Shown here: piece after piece, positions 50,911-60,306 of the stretch
Layout: the number at the start of each line of letters is the position of its first letter
Numbering within the stretch: the first letter of the stretch is position 1
Origin: an uncultured Bacilli bacterium
GTDB taxonomy: Bacteria; Bacillota_I; Bacilli_A; RF39; UBA660
DNA: 64,000 nt
Direction of reading: 5' to 3'
Assembly (NCBI GenBank): GCA_934099115.1
Contig: CAKOPK010000004.1
Coordinates: forward strand, 19,594-83,593
Translations under genes and position numbers: made by a program
The notes under the pieces: model-generated
The model's input: only the letters and a program-made list of their open reading frames with translations
What the model was told of the DNA's origin: nothing
The model's database searches: none

Positions 50911-51165
50911 TTATTTGATTAAATGTGCTGTAATAATTGTATAATTATAAGAGTTAATAGTTATTTTAATATTATCAATTTCACAATACCAATTTTTACC
51001 CTGCTTATAAATATTACAATTCTTATCTAAAATTTTATTTTTACAAAATTCAACTACATCATTAGTATTCAATTTTAGATTCTTCTTAATTCTATCAATT
51101 CCCATTTCAGTAGGATGAATTTTATATATACTAGATAATAATATGTCTTTATTCAAAAATATCAT
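50911..51165 (-). CDS. DUF3781-family small protein
   Basis: An 84-residue protein with IHPTEMGIDRIKKNLKL, DVVEFCKNKI, GKNWYCEIDNIKITINS and TIITAHLIK, a pattern I know as DUF3781. The function of this family is unknown, and members often lie near regulators or in variable regions. It is in the same direction as the HTH-membrane gene that follows. Confidence 0.75.
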   Translation of the reverse strand: MIFLNKDILLSSIYKIHPTEMGIDRIKKNLKLNTNDVVEFCKNKILDKNCNIYKQGKNWYCEIDNIKITINSYNYTIITAHLIK

Positions 51166-51648
51166 CTCACTTTCAAATTACTATTTGTCTTTCAGTTTCT
51201 ATTATATCATTTTATTTACTTAAAATATTAAAATGTTGGTTAATTTTAATAAAATCATGTTATACTAATTTTAGTTAGTAGTTATTACTACCTATAATTT
51301 ATTGCTTATAATGGTTGTTATACCAGAACCATAAGGGCACCAAATGTGATTTATCGCCCTGTTTTAGGACTTTTTATATTATTTTTTTAAATTACCCACC
51401 AATTTTAATATAAATTTTTTGAAAATAAAAAATTAGTTTTCATTTAACTAATTTCTATTTAGGGCTAAACTCTTAAGGTAATACTAAATGATGTTTAAAG
51501 GTAAGAATAAAAAATTATATACTTTTTGGATAATATAATGAAATAAAATTGTTTCAAAAAAAAAATACAAGAGCGATTATTTATTACTAATAAAAATAAT
51601 AAGAAAGAATTACTAAATAAAAATGTATTCTTTAGCAAATTAAAAAAG
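51166..51648. other. Long intergenic region with unexplained hairpins
   Basis: 483 bases with no convincing coding frame. It holds a TATACT box near 51258, a structured segment at 51265-51385 (listed separately) and a long A/T-rich hairpin AATTAGTT/AACTAATT near 51429-51452. The rest is A/T-rich spacer. Confidence 0.5.
51265..51385 (+). ncRNA. Possible small structured RNA
   Basis: After a TATACT box, the sequence has TAGTAG/CTACTA-like pairing, ATGGTT/AACCAT around a ten-base loop, then AAGGGC/GCCCT around about 17 bases, and ends in GGACTTTTTATATTATTTTTTT, which looks like an intrinsic end. The GGGC/GCCC stem stands out in this A/T-rich DNA. I do not recognise the family. Confidence 0.35.
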
Positions 51649-51951
51649 TTACTCTTGATTTAGTAACTCTTTTAGTTTATTTTTTAATACTTCTAAGTTT
51701 TCTTCTTCTAATAGATTTTCTAATTTTTTCTTTTTAGATAAGTCTTTTAAAATATTTTCAAAATATAATAATTTGTCTATAGACCCTTTTAGTGTTTTAC
51801 CAACACTACTTTTTGTAATATTTCTATTTTCTGCTATTTCACTTAAGGATAAATCTTCTTCATAATAATTTATAAAGGTTTCTTGTTCAATGCTTGTTAG
51901 TAAGTTTCTATATATATCAAATAGTTGATTGTAATATTCTCTATTTTCCAT
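51649..51951 (-). CDS. ylxM: YlxM-family HTH protein
   Basis: A 100-residue protein with a sigma-like HTH (FINYYEEDLSLSEIAENRNITKSSVGKTL) and a coiled-coil C-terminus. YlxM is encoded with ftsY and ffh in Firmicutes and is thought to modulate the signal recognition particle. Here it overlaps the end of ftsY by 11 bases. ffh is not next to it, so the usual ftsY-ylxM-ffh group is broken after ylxM. Confidence 0.9.
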   Translation of the reverse strand: MENREYYNQLFDIYRNLLTSIEQETFINYYEEDLSLSEIAENRNITKSSVGKTLKGSIDKLLYFENILKDLSKKKKLENLLEEENLEVLKNKLKELLNQE

Positions 51952-52936
51952 CGGGTATCATATCCTTGAATAAACCATATATATATGCTTCGATATCAAA
52001 AGCTTTTAAATCATCAATGCCTTCACCTAAGCCTATAAACTTAACAGGAATATGGACATTTTCTTTAATAGCTAGGACTATTCCTCCTTTAGCTGTTCCA
52101 TCTAGTTTGGTTAAAACTAACCCTGTGATATTAGTTATTTCTTTAAAGCTTTCTGCTTGTAAAATACCATTTTGGCCAGTTGCAGCATCTATTACTAGTA
52201 ATGTTTCATGGGGAGCTCCAGGGATATGAGTTCCAATTACTTTGTTTATTTTTTCTAATTCTTTCATTAAATTTACTTTATTTTGAAGTCTTCCTGCTGT
52301 ATCTACAAGTACTATATCTACATTTTCTTCTTTTGCTTTTACTATGCCATCATAAATTACTCCGGCAGGGTCAATGTTTGCTTTTCCATAGAATAGTGAG
52401 TCTGTTCTTTTGGCCCATTCTTCTAATTGTTTAGTTGCTCCAGCACGGAAAGTATCACCAGCGATTAACATTACTTTTTTGCCTTCTTTTCTATATTTAT
52501 GAGCTAGTTTACCAATTGTAGTAGTTTTTCCTACACCATTTACTCCTACCATTAATATAACAGTTGGGCCATCTTCATTCATGTTAATTTTATCACTTAG
52601 GTTTTCTCCTTCTACATAGATAATAAATAATTCATCAATGATTACTTCTTGTAAATAATTAACATCCGTAATATTTTCTTTTTTAACACGAGAACGTAAG
52701 CGATCCATGAAATTCATTACAGTAGATACACCAATATCTGCCATGATTAATAGGTTTTCTAACTCTTCATAGTATTCTTCACTTACTTTGGTATATTTAT
52801 GTCCTAAGATACTTAATTCATTTACAAATTCATTTCTGGTTTTTTCTAAACCTTGGTCATACATTTTTAATGTTTCTTGTTCTATTTTATCTTCTTTTTT
52901 TCCAAAAGCTTTTTTAAATTTATCAAATAGTCCCAT
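51941..52936 (-). CDS. ftsY: Signal recognition particle receptor FtsY
   Basis: A 331-residue SRP GTPase that brings ribosomes to the membrane. It has a short charged A-region, the N domain, and the G domain with GVNGVGKTTTIGKLA near residues 134-148, DTFRAGATKQLEEWA, LVDTAGRLQ, and TKLDGTAKGG. The short N-terminal part is normal for Firmicutes. It is first gene of the operon with ylxM, divergent from ftsK. Confidence 0.96.
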   Translation of the reverse strand: MGLFDKFKKAFGKKEDKIEQETLKMYDQGLEKTRNEFVNELSILGHKYTKVSEEYYEELENLLIMADIGVSTVMNFMDRLRSRVKKENITDVNYLQEVIIDELFIIYVEGENLSDKINMNEDGPTVILMVGVNGVGKTTTIGKLAHKYRKEGKKVMLIAGDTFRAGATKQLEEWAKRTDSLFYGKANIDPAGVIYDGIVKAKEENVDIVLVDTAGRLQNKVNLMKELEKINKVIGTHIPGAPHETLLVIDAATGQNGILQAESFKEITNITGLVLTKLDGTAKGGIVLAIKENVHIPVKFIGLGEGIDDLKAFDIEAYIYGLFKDMIPDGK

Positions 52937-53031
52937 TGTCTAGCCTCTTTTCTTGATTTCTATTATATCATGTCTTTAGGGAAAGGAAAACTAAAATTCT
53001 TCAAGTTTTTGTCAATTTTTGTTACTAAAGT

Positions 53032-53060
53032 TTGCATTCAATTGTTCTTTACGTTATAAT
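53032..53060 (+). promoter_or_regulatory. ftsK promoter
   Basis: TTGCAT (53032-53037), a 17-base spacer, and TATAAT (53055-53060), 17 bases before the start codon. Confidence 0.65.
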
Positions 53061-53077
53061 AAGTATGGTGAATAAAA

Positions 53078-55330
53078 ATGGCAAAGAAAAAGAAATCAAA
53101 AGCAAGCGAAAAAGAAAGCTTTCAATATAGTGTAGAAATAACAGGGTTAATTTTAATATTAATTGGTTTAATTGGTTTTGGATTTGGACCGGTTGGCTCA
53201 ATTATAAAAAGATTTGCAATGTTTTTAGTTGGAGGATGGGCTTGGATATTCTTATTAATCCTTATATTATATTTAGGTACTTATATGTTATTTAAGAGAA
53301 AATTACCAAAATTTATGAGTCAAAAACTAATTGGTTTATATGTTTTAATTATAGTTATTTTAGTTTCTAGTCATTTTGGTTTTATAAGAGAATGTAAATC
53401 CCCTACTGATATTTTTCAATCCACTATTGACCAGTATATGGATAGAATATCTACAATAGGTACAAATACTGCTTTATTTACTAGTGGGGATACCTCTATT
53501 GAAATAGGTGGTGGAATGATTGGAGCTATTTTTGCAGTAGCATTTAGTTCTCTTTTTGGACTTACTGGTACAAAAATAGTTTGTGTTATTTTAGTTATTT
53601 TTAGTTTCGTTTTATTATTTAATATTACTTTTGCAGACATCTTAAATAAAATTAAAGACTTCTTTAGTTCTTTAAAGAATTCTAGTGGTGAAGAAAAAGC
53701 TCCTAAGAAAGAAAAAATTAAAGCTCCTAAAGTATTTGAGAATGGTGAAGAAACTAGTTATGAAGCACCTAAAGAAAAAGAGGATAAGATTATTATTACA
53801 AGTATGGATGAACTTAAAAATTTAAAAGAACAACCTGTTAAAGAAAATTTAGAAACACCTAAAAAGGAAGTTTATGAGACAAATTCTAATTATACTTTAC
53901 CTCCTCTATCTTTATTAGATGATAGTGCTCCGCAAAAGAAAGTAAATTCTAATAATTATATACGTAGTAATAAGGAGAACTTAGAAAGAGTTTTAAAAGA
54001 TTTTCAAATTAATGGTCAAGTTGTTGAAATTCATATTGGACCTGCGGTTACTCAGTATGAAGTAAAAGTTCCTAGTGGTACTAAAGTAAGTAGAATCAGT
54101 GGTATTAATAAAGAGATTGCTCTTGCTTTAGCTGCTAAAGATGTTCGTATACAAGCTCCTATTCCTGGTAAAAGTACAATTGGTATAGAAATACCTAATC
54201 CATCAATTAGTATGGTTAAGTTTAAAGAAGTATTATCTTATCAAGGAAAAGAAAATAGTAATGCTAAAATATTAGTAGCACTTGGTAAAGATATTATGGG
54301 TATGCCTAAGCTTGCTGATTTATCAAAAATGCCCCATTTATTAATTGCTGGTTCTACAGGTTCTGGTAAATCTGTATGTACAAATACTATTATTTGTTCA
54401 ATATTAATGCGTTATAAACCCGATGAAGTTAAATTAATGTTAGTAGATCCTAAGAAAGTTGAATTATCAAATTATAATGGAGTTCCTCACCTATTATGTC
54501 CTGTTGTTAGTGACCCTAAGAAAGCTAGTATTGCTTTACAAAAATTAGTTACTGAGATGGAAAGAAGATATGACTTATTTAGTGAAAAAAATGTTAAAAA
54601 TATTGGTAGTTATAATGATTGGGTAGATAAAGAAAATAAAAATAATGATACAAAAATACCACGTATGACTTATATAGTGGCAATTATTGATGAGTTAGCA
54701 GATTTAATGCTTGTTGCTAGTAAAGAAGTTGAAGATTCTATTATGAGAATTACACAGATGGCTAGAGCAGCTGGTATTCATTTAATTGTTGCTACTCAAA
54801 GACCTTCTACTGATGTTATTACTGGTGTTGTAAAAGCAAATATTCCATCACGTATAGCATTTGCTGTTGCTTCTAATATAGATTCTAGAACTATTTTAGA
54901 TTCTAGTGGAGCAGAAAAATTATTAGGTAAAGGTGATATGTTATTCTTACCTATGGGAGAAAATGTTCCTACTCGTATTCAAGGTTGTTTTATTGATGAT
55001 AATGAAATTAAAAGAATTATTGATTTTACTTGTAAACAACAAGCTGCTCATTATGATGAAGAAATGCAAAATTTAAATGCTAATGGAAATGGTATTCATG
55101 GTTTACCTAATGAAAAAGAGGAATTTGATGACCCTTTATATAACGAGATTGTAGAATTTGCAATTCAAACGGGTAAAGTAAGTACTTCCCTACTTCAAAG
55201 AAGGTTTAGACTTGGTTATAATCGTGCAGCAAGAGTTGTAGATTTATTAGAAGAAAGAGGTATTATAGGTCCCGCTAATGGTTCTAAGCCTCGTGAAGTA
55301 TTAATAAAATTAGAAGATAAATCTGAATAA
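53078..55330 (+). CDS. ftsK: FtsK/SpoIIIE-type DNA translocase
   Basis: A 750-residue protein. The N-terminal part has four membrane helices (about residues 20-185), then a Lys/Glu-rich linker, an alpha/beta motor domain from about 295, and a C-terminal winged-helix gamma domain (LLQRRFRLGYNRAARVVDLLEE). Walker A is GSTGSGKS near 424-431; Walker B is YIVAIIDELADLM. Such proteins pump chromosomal DNA through the septum in division and, in spore formers, into the forespore. The YlxR-like or SpoIIIE status cannot be told from the sequence alone. Confidence 0.95.
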   Translation: MAKKKKSKASEKESFQYSVEITGLILILIGLIGFGFGPVGSIIKRFAMFLVGGWAWIFLLILILYLGTYMLFKRKLPKFMSQKLIGLYVLIIVILVSSHFGFIRECKSPTDIFQSTIDQYMDRISTIGTNTALFTSGDTSIEIGGGMIGAIFAVAFSSLFGLTGTKIVCVILVIFSFVLLFNITFADILNKIKDFFSSLKNSSGEEKAPKKEKIKAPKVFENGEETSYEAPKEKEDKIIITSMDELKNLKEQPVKENLETPKKEVYETNSNYTLPPLSLLDDSAPQKKVNSNNYIRSNKENLERVLKDFQINGQVVEIHIGPAVTQYEVKVPSGTKVSRISGINKEIALALAAKDVRIQAPIPGKSTIGIEIPNPSISMVKFKEVLSYQGKENSNAKILVALGKDIMGMPKLADLSKMPHLLIAGSTGSGKSVCTNTIICSILMRYKPDEVKLMLVDPKKVELSNYNGVPHLLCPVVSDPKKASIALQKLVTEMERRYDLFSEKNVKNIGSYNDWVDKENKNNDTKIPRMTYIVAIIDELADLMLVASKEVEDSIMRITQMARAAGIHLIVATQRPSTDVITGVVKANIPSRIAFAVASNIDSRTILDSSGAEKLLGKGDMLFLPMGENVPTRIQGCFIDDNEIKRIIDFTCKQQAAHYDEEMQNLNANGNGIHGLPNEKEEFDDPLYNEIVEFAIQTGKVSTSLLQRRFRLGYNRAARVVDLLEERGIIGPANGSKPREVLIKLEDKSE

Positions 55331-55390
55331 AAACAAAGATTGAAAATAAAATTATTATATGATAAAATACTATTGAAAGGATATGATTAA

Positions 55391-55909
55391 ATGGCTAAAG
55401 CTAAAAAGAAAAATATATCCACATCTTCAAAAAATTGGATAATTGGTATATGTACAATTATTGTATTAATATTACTTGCTCTTTATTTTTATAAATGGCA
55501 TGTTGTAAAAGAAGAAGAAAAGTACTTAAATAGTTATCTAATAGAAACGAATACAATTAGCTTACAAATGAATGATATTAGTGAAATTGCTGCAGTTTTA
55601 TCAGAGACACCAAATGAATACTTTGTATATGTTAGTTATACAGAAGATAAAGATATTTATGAGTTTGAAAAGAAATTAAAACCGATTATTAAAAAGTATG
55701 CAATTCAAAATAATTTTTATTACTTAAATATTACAGATATTAAAAAGGAAAATGATTATATTAGTAAAGTTGCTACTGCTTTAAATATTAGTGAAAAAGA
55801 ACTAAAAAAAATACCAGTTATTCTTTATTTTAAAGATGGTAAACTGGTTGGTAATGGAGTTACTTCAATAAATGGCTTTAAAAAGTTATTAGATAATATA
55901 ACAAATTAA
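55391..55909 (+). CDS. Membrane-anchored thioredoxin-like protein without CxxC
   Basis: A 172-residue protein with a Lys-rich N-terminus, one membrane helix (about residues 17-36) and an extracellular thioredoxin-like fold. YFVYVSYTEDKDIYEF takes the place of the CxxC loop, and IPVILYFKDGKLVGNG has the cis-Pro strand. Without the Cys pair it is not a disulfide reductase; it may bind protein. It follows ftsK by 60 bases and probably shares its transcript. A hairpin at 55909-55929 ends the unit. Confidence 0.75.
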   Translation: MAKAKKKNISTSSKNWIIGICTIIVLILLALYFYKWHVVKEEEKYLNSYLIETNTISLQMNDISEIAAVLSETPNEYFVYVSYTEDKDIYEFEKKLKPIIKKYAIQNNFYYLNITDIKKENDYISKVATALNISEKELKKIPVILYFKDGKLVGNGVTSINGFKKLLDNITN

Positions 55910-55931
55910 TACTCTTAGGAGTATTTTTTTT
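55909..55931 (+). terminator. Terminator between convergent genes
   Basis: ATACTC and GAGTAT arms with a TTAG loop, followed by eight T; it may also serve the convergent gene. Confidence 0.75.
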
Positions 55932-57066
55932 ACCAAAAATTTGTTAGATTGCCCTCTTTTTGATAATAATCATCCATGGTAACTTGCCAATAGAAATTAC
56001 GGGTTAATCCTTCTTTAGTATATGTCATAGCAACTGCTCCATAAGCAATTCCTCCCCATAGACTTTCTGCAACATAATATCTGCCATTATTTATACCTAT
56101 TAGTATTGCAATATGACCACCATTTCTTGATGCTCCACTTAATAAATCTCCTACTTTTAGAGTGTTATTTTCTACTGCAGATTTTAATAACACTTTGGTT
56201 CCTAAGTCCGTAAAATCAAAATTAACTGTTATTCCTGCGCCAATATCTCCTGGGTCTAAGCCACCATTATAGAAAACCCAAGAGATGAAGCCACTACAGT
56301 CTAAGCCATTATTGCGTAGAGCTTTAGCTGGTATAGAATAGATAGAACATCCCCAAGGAGCAGGACCTGTACTACTTTTTTTAATATTCTTATAACGTGA
56401 TTTATGAAGATATAATCCTTCATGATAATATCTACCCTCTCCATCTACGTAAGAAGTATTATTAAAGCTGGTAAGTCTACCATTTTCAGAAAAATAAGTG
56501 ATGCGATACGGAAACTCAAGAGTAAGAAAGCGAGCAGCCGCTATTACTCCTGCTCTTGTTCCTAAGCCAGCTTCTACTACTCTACTTTTTAATATTTTGT
56601 CTAAAATATCATTATCTTCTTCTGTATAAGTTTGACATCCTACCGCTGTTTTATTGGGATTGGGATTATTTTTTTCTATTAAATTTGTTACTAGGACTTT
56701 GGCAGTCCTAACTTCATCTTTTACTTTCATACTAATTTCTGTTTCACCATTTGATAAAGATTTTATATTTCCATTTTGGTCTACAGTTGCAATATTGGGA
56801 TTTTTACTACTAAAAGATATTTCTTCTTCGTAATTATTTGATGTTTCTAAATTATACTTAATTTTTGTTATATCATGTGGAGCCATGTATATTTCTGCAT
56901 TTATGATATTAAAATCCAAAATATCATAATATAAAGTAGGTTTAATATTATAATAAGATTTTTGGGGATTTTGAGAAAAAGAATTATTATAGGCATAAGA
57001 AATTTCAACCATTAAAATAGTTGAAAACAAAACAAATATAACACTTATTAATAACTTCTTTTTCAT
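55930..57066 (-). CDS. Secreted NlpC/P60 hydrolase with Big2-type domain
   Basis: A 378-residue exported protein with a signal peptide (ends near YAYNN), a Big2-like bacterial Ig domain (about residues 65-130; SSKNPNIATVDQNGNIKSLS) and a C-terminal NlpC/P60-like domain. The catalytic Cys is in NGLDCSGFISW near residue 257, the His in GGHIAILIG near 316. These enzymes cut peptidoglycan stem peptides. The insertion between the two halves of the domain is larger than normal. It is single, with a shared terminator at 55909. Confidence 0.85.
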   Translation of the reverse strand: MKKKLLISVIFVLFSTILMVEISYAYNNSFSQNPQKSYYNIKPTLYYDILDFNIINAEIYMAPHDITKIKYNLETSNNYEEEISFSSKNPNIATVDQNGNIKSLSNGETEISMKVKDEVRTAKVLVTNLIEKNNPNPNKTAVGCQTYTEEDNDILDKILKSRVVEAGLGTRAGVIAAARFLTLEFPYRITYFSENGRLTSFNNTSYVDGEGRYYHEGLYLHKSRYKNIKKSSTGPAPWGCSIYSIPAKALRNNGLDCSGFISWVFYNGGLDPGDIGAGITVNFDFTDLGTKVLLKSAVENNTLKVGDLLSGASRNGGHIAILIGINNGRYYVAESLWGGIAYGAVAMTYTKEGLTRNFYWQVTMDDYYQKEGNLTNFW

Positions 57067-57117
57067 ATCCTCACTACCATAATAATCATAGCATAGAAAA
57101 AGAATAAAAGCTATAAG

Positions 57118-57747
57118 CTATAAGTTCTTATTCTTTTCTTTACAAAAACTAATAAAGGGACAATTCTTACAATCAGGTTTTAGAGCTTTACATTTATAAC
57201 GACCAAATAATACTAATTGGTGATGTAGTCTACTCCATCTTTCTTTGGGGAACTTTTTCATTAATTTGTTTTCTATTATGGTTACGTTATCATCATCTTT
57301 AGCTAAGCCTAATCTTTTAGAAACTCTTGTAACATGAGTATCTACAGCGATTGTAGGAACATTAAATATATTTGATAAAACTACATTACTTGTCTTTCTT
57401 CCTACTCCTGGTAGACTCTCTAAATATTCTCTATTATTTGGTACTTTGCCATTATAATCATTTACTAATTTAATAGCAATATTTTTAATATAGATGGCTT
57501 TTTTAGTATAAGAGCCACATGGTCTTATTATTCTTTCTATGTCTTTTAGAGGAGCATCTTTTAAAGAATAAATATCATATTTATTAAATAATACTTTGGT
57601 TACTTCATTTACTCTTTTATCTGTGCATTGAGCACTTAATACAGTTGCAATTAATAGTTCATAATCTTTTGTATATTCAAGTTCACATCTAGCATCGGGA
57701 AATAAAATATCTAACCATTCTATAATATAATTACTCTTCATAATCAT
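57118..57747 (-). CDS. nth: Endonuclease III
   Basis: A 209-residue DNA glycosylase/AP lyase for oxidised pyrimidines. Seen: helix-hairpin-helix with LPGVGRKTSNVV (catalytic Lys), VDTHVTRVS (catalytic Asp), and the iron-sulfur loop CKALKPDCKNCPFISFC with C-x6-C-x2-C-x5-C. It overlaps dnaD by 17 bases; the start may be at 57747 or two codons later at 57741, with no clear ribosome site for either. The nth-dnaD pair is common in Firmicutes. Confidence 0.95.
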   Translation of the reverse strand: MIMKSNYIIEWLDILFPDARCELEYTKDYELLIATVLSAQCTDKRVNEVTKVLFNKYDIYSLKDAPLKDIERIIRPCGSYTKKAIYIKNIAIKLVNDYNGKVPNNREYLESLPGVGRKTSNVVLSNIFNVPTIAVDTHVTRVSKRLGLAKDDDNVTIIENKLMKKFPKERWSRLHHQLVLFGRYKCKALKPDCKNCPFISFCKEKNKNL

Positions 57748-58366
57748 CTAACCAATTATAATCAAATAATTCCTTTTTAGGTTTATTTTCTTCTTTTTTT
57801 TCTAAATGATTATGAACATCAGATAAGTTTTTAAAACCCTTTTTGCTCCATTCAAATAATATTTTATCAATATAGCGGAAATTATTTACACCATTATATA
57901 CTGCTTCTTTTAAAGCTCCAATAATTAATTCTTCACTATAATTATTTTCTAGCCAAGCATTTATAATTTCATATTCCATACTAGTTATGGGACGCCCAAA
58001 TTCTTTTTCAAATACACTATAAATGTCTGTTTTTGTTTCTTCTTTCTTTTCTTCTATTTTTTCTTCTGTTATCATATCATAAAAATTGTCTAAGTTAACT
58101 CTTTCAATCATTCTGCCTTCTATATCTTTTGTGCTTTCTATAACTATTAATTTTTTAGATAATAGACTGTTAAATATTTGATAAGCTTTTTCTAAACTAA
58201 TGCCAATATTTTTACTTAATTCTTCAATATTTAGATAACTGTTATAATCATTATCAAAGTATGTTAACATTAAAAATTCTTCTAGGTTTAATTTTAAATC
58301 TAATGCTTTTTTTATAAATATACTGTTGGTAACATACTTTTTACATTGAAATATAGATTTATCCAT
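57731..58366 (-). CDS. dnaD: DnaD primosome protein
   Basis: A 211-residue protein with an N-terminal winged helix (YLNIEELSKNIGISLEKAYQ) and a C-terminal DnaB_2-type domain (ITSMEYEIINAWLENNYSE; FRYIDKILFEWSKKGF). DnaD helps load the replicative helicase at the origin and at restart sites. It is upstream of nth with an overlap and downstream of cca, within one run of genes from mscL to nth. Confidence 0.9.
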   Translation of the reverse strand: MDKSIFQCKKYVTNSIFIKKALDLKLNLEEFLMLTYFDNDYNSYLNIEELSKNIGISLEKAYQIFNSLLSKKLIVIESTKDIEGRMIERVNLDNFYDMITEEKIEEKKEETKTDIYSVFEKEFGRPITSMEYEIINAWLENNYSEELIIGALKEAVYNGVNNFRYIDKILFEWSKKGFKNLSDVHNHLEKKEENKPKKELFDYNWLDDYEE

Positions 58367-58375
58367 GAGAACCTC

Positions 58376-59446
58376 CTATAAGTTTTTTATATATTTTATA
58401 ATTTCTCCTTTTTTATTTTTTAATTCTTTATTTAATATCTTTGTTTCTAAGTCTTTTTGAATACTACTGATATCTTCTTTTTTAAGTCCTATTTTAATTA
58501 ATTCTAAAGCTTTTATATTTATATCTTTACGTTCATGTATAGGTAAGTCTTTATCCATTTTTGTGACTATTTTTTTATCTATATTTAAGATATCTGCGGC
58601 AATACCAGATAAGTATAAACCATTTTCATATAAAGTACTAGAATTAATTTCACCATCTTTAATAATTTTTTTAATTTTAGTAATATTTTCTTTTTCTACT
58701 TTTGTAAATGGTAGATTATATTTAATATCTATTTGGGCATACATACCCTCTAAGTTTTTAACTGGAACTACATCATCATAATTGGTTATTTTTAATAATT
58801 TGGTAATTCCAAAATCTTCTAACATCTTTAATCCACGTTTTACATTATTAGATAATAATATTTTATCTAGTTCTTCTTTTATTCTAGTATTGGATAATTT
58901 TAAAATAAGTGATGAATTATTTTTAATTTCTTTATATAGAGTGGTTTCTAAGTTAAAGTTTAAAATAGTTGCAATACGAATACCTCGAAGTATTCTTAAA
59001 GGGTCTTCCTCTATTTTAGTTTTAGCATTTCCTATCATACGTACCTTACAATCCATTATATCTTTGGTACCATTTAATATATCAATGATTTCTCCTAATT
59101 TATTCATACAGATAGCATTTATAGTAAAATCTCTTCTATTTAAGTCTTCAATTAAATTATCAATATAATTAAATTCAATAGGTTTACGATTTTTATATTT
59201 TGTCTCTTCTCGATATGTTGTTATTTCAAAGTGATATTCCTTTATTTTAAAATCTATCCCACCTAGATTTTTAGATGATGCTTTAGGAAATATTTCTATT
59301 AATTCTTTTGGGGTTGCATTTGTACAAATATCAATGTCAAAATTTGAAACACCTACCAACAAATCACGAACATAGCCTCCTATAAGATAGGCTTCAAAAC
59401 CATTGTTTTCTATTTTTAGAAGTACGTTTTTAATTATTTTATTCAA
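58376..59446 (-). CDS. cca: CCA-adding tRNA nucleotidyltransferase
   Basis: A 356-residue class II nucleotidyltransferase that repairs or adds the CCA end of tRNA. YLIGGYVRDLLVG (residues 20-32), DIDICTNATPKEL (37-49; the two metal Asp), RRDFTINAI, and RILRGIRIATIL are the family motifs. The C-terminal half is shorter and less conserved. Encoded CCA in tRNA-Asn here shows that the role in this organism may be repair as well as addition. It is 5 bases after the miaA stop. Confidence 0.93.
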   Translation of the reverse strand: MNKIIKNVLLKIENNGFEAYLIGGYVRDLLVGVSNFDIDICTNATPKELIEIFPKASSKNLGGIDFKIKEYHFEITTYREETKYKNRKPIEFNYIDNLIEDLNRRDFTINAICMNKLGEIIDILNGTKDIMDCKVRMIGNAKTKIEEDPLRILRGIRIATILNFNLETTLYKEIKNNSSLILKLSNTRIKEELDKILLSNNVKRGLKMLEDFGITKLLKITNYDDVVPVKNLEGMYAQIDIKYNLPFTKVEKENITKIKKIIKDGEINSSTLYENGLYLSGIAADILNIDKKIVTKMDKDLPIHERKDINIKALELIKIGLKKEDISSIQKDLETKILNKELKNKKGEIIKYIKNL

Positions 59447-59451
59447 ATTAT

Positions 59452-60306
59452 CTACCTCTTATCAATAAATTCTATTACTTCTTCTATTGTTTTATTAAAG
59501 TCCTTAAAATTTACAGAGAACCATTCTACATCCATTTGATTATTAAACCAAGTATATTGTCTTTTCGCATAATGTCTACTGTTCTTTTTAATTAATTCTT
59601 TTGCTTCTTCTAAAGTTATTTTATTAGCAAAATAATCTAATAATTCTTTATAACCAATCGCTGTATTTAGAGCTTTTGATTTAGGACTATAGGAAATTAA
59701 TTCTTTTACTTCTTCTTCTAAACCAGTTGCAAACATTTCATCTACTCTATTATTAATGCGATTATAGAGAGTTTCTCTATCAGTTGTAAGACCAACATAT
59801 ATAACATCATATATAGGCTTACATGGTATTTGGTCTGTATTTTCTTTATTTAGAAATCTTATTAGTCTTTTGCGATTATTTACATGAATGTTCATATTTT
59901 TATCTTTTTGTAAAGCTTTTGTATATAATTCTTCATTAGTTAGATTTTCATATAATTCTGTTGTTTTTTCTTCTTCTTTAAAACGATAATCATATAAAGC
60001 AGATTTTAAATATAAACCTGTTCCTCCAACAAAGATAATATTTTTATTTCTATTTTCTTCAATTAGTTTTCTTGCGTCTTTTTGATATTCAAAAACTGTA
60101 TAATTATAGTCTACTGGGACAATATCGAATAAGTAATGGGGTATTCCCTCTTTTTCTTGTTCTGTTATCTTAGCTGTTCCTATATTCATTTTTTGATATA
60201 CTTGCATTGCATCTGCATTTATGATAATACCATTATATTTTTTAGCTAAAGCTACACTTAATTTTGTTTTACCTACGCCAGTTGGTCCAACGACAGCGAT
60301 TATCAT
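59452..60306 (-). CDS. miaA: tRNA dimethylallyltransferase
   Basis: A 284-residue enzyme that puts a dimethylallyl group on A37 of tRNAs reading UNN codons. VVGPTGVGKTKLSVALAK (P-loop, about residues 5-22), INADAMQVYQKMNIGTAK, FVGGTGLYLKSALYD and LNTAIGYKEL are diagnostic. Its ATG overlaps the mscL stop (ATGA). Close packing with cca suggests a tRNA-processing operon. Confidence 0.95.
   Translation of the reverse strand: MIIAVVGPTGVGKTKLSVALAKKYNGIIINADAMQVYQKMNIGTAKITEQEKEGIPHYLFDIVPVDYNYTVFEYQKDARKLIEENRNKNIIFVGGTGLYLKSALYDYRFKEEEKTTELYENLTNEELYTKALQKDKNMNIHVNNRKRLIRFLNKENTDQIPCKPIYDVIYVGLTTDRETLYNRINNRVDEMFATGLEEEVKELISYSPKSKALNTAIGYKELLDYFANKITLEEAKELIKKNSRHYAKRQYTWFNNQMDVEWFSVNFKDFNKTIEEVIEFIDKR

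Noticed and set aside
51265..51385. tracrRNA-like RNA of a type II CRISPR system
   Set aside because: The shape is loosely similar, but no repeat array, cas9 or anti-repeat partner is seen in the window.
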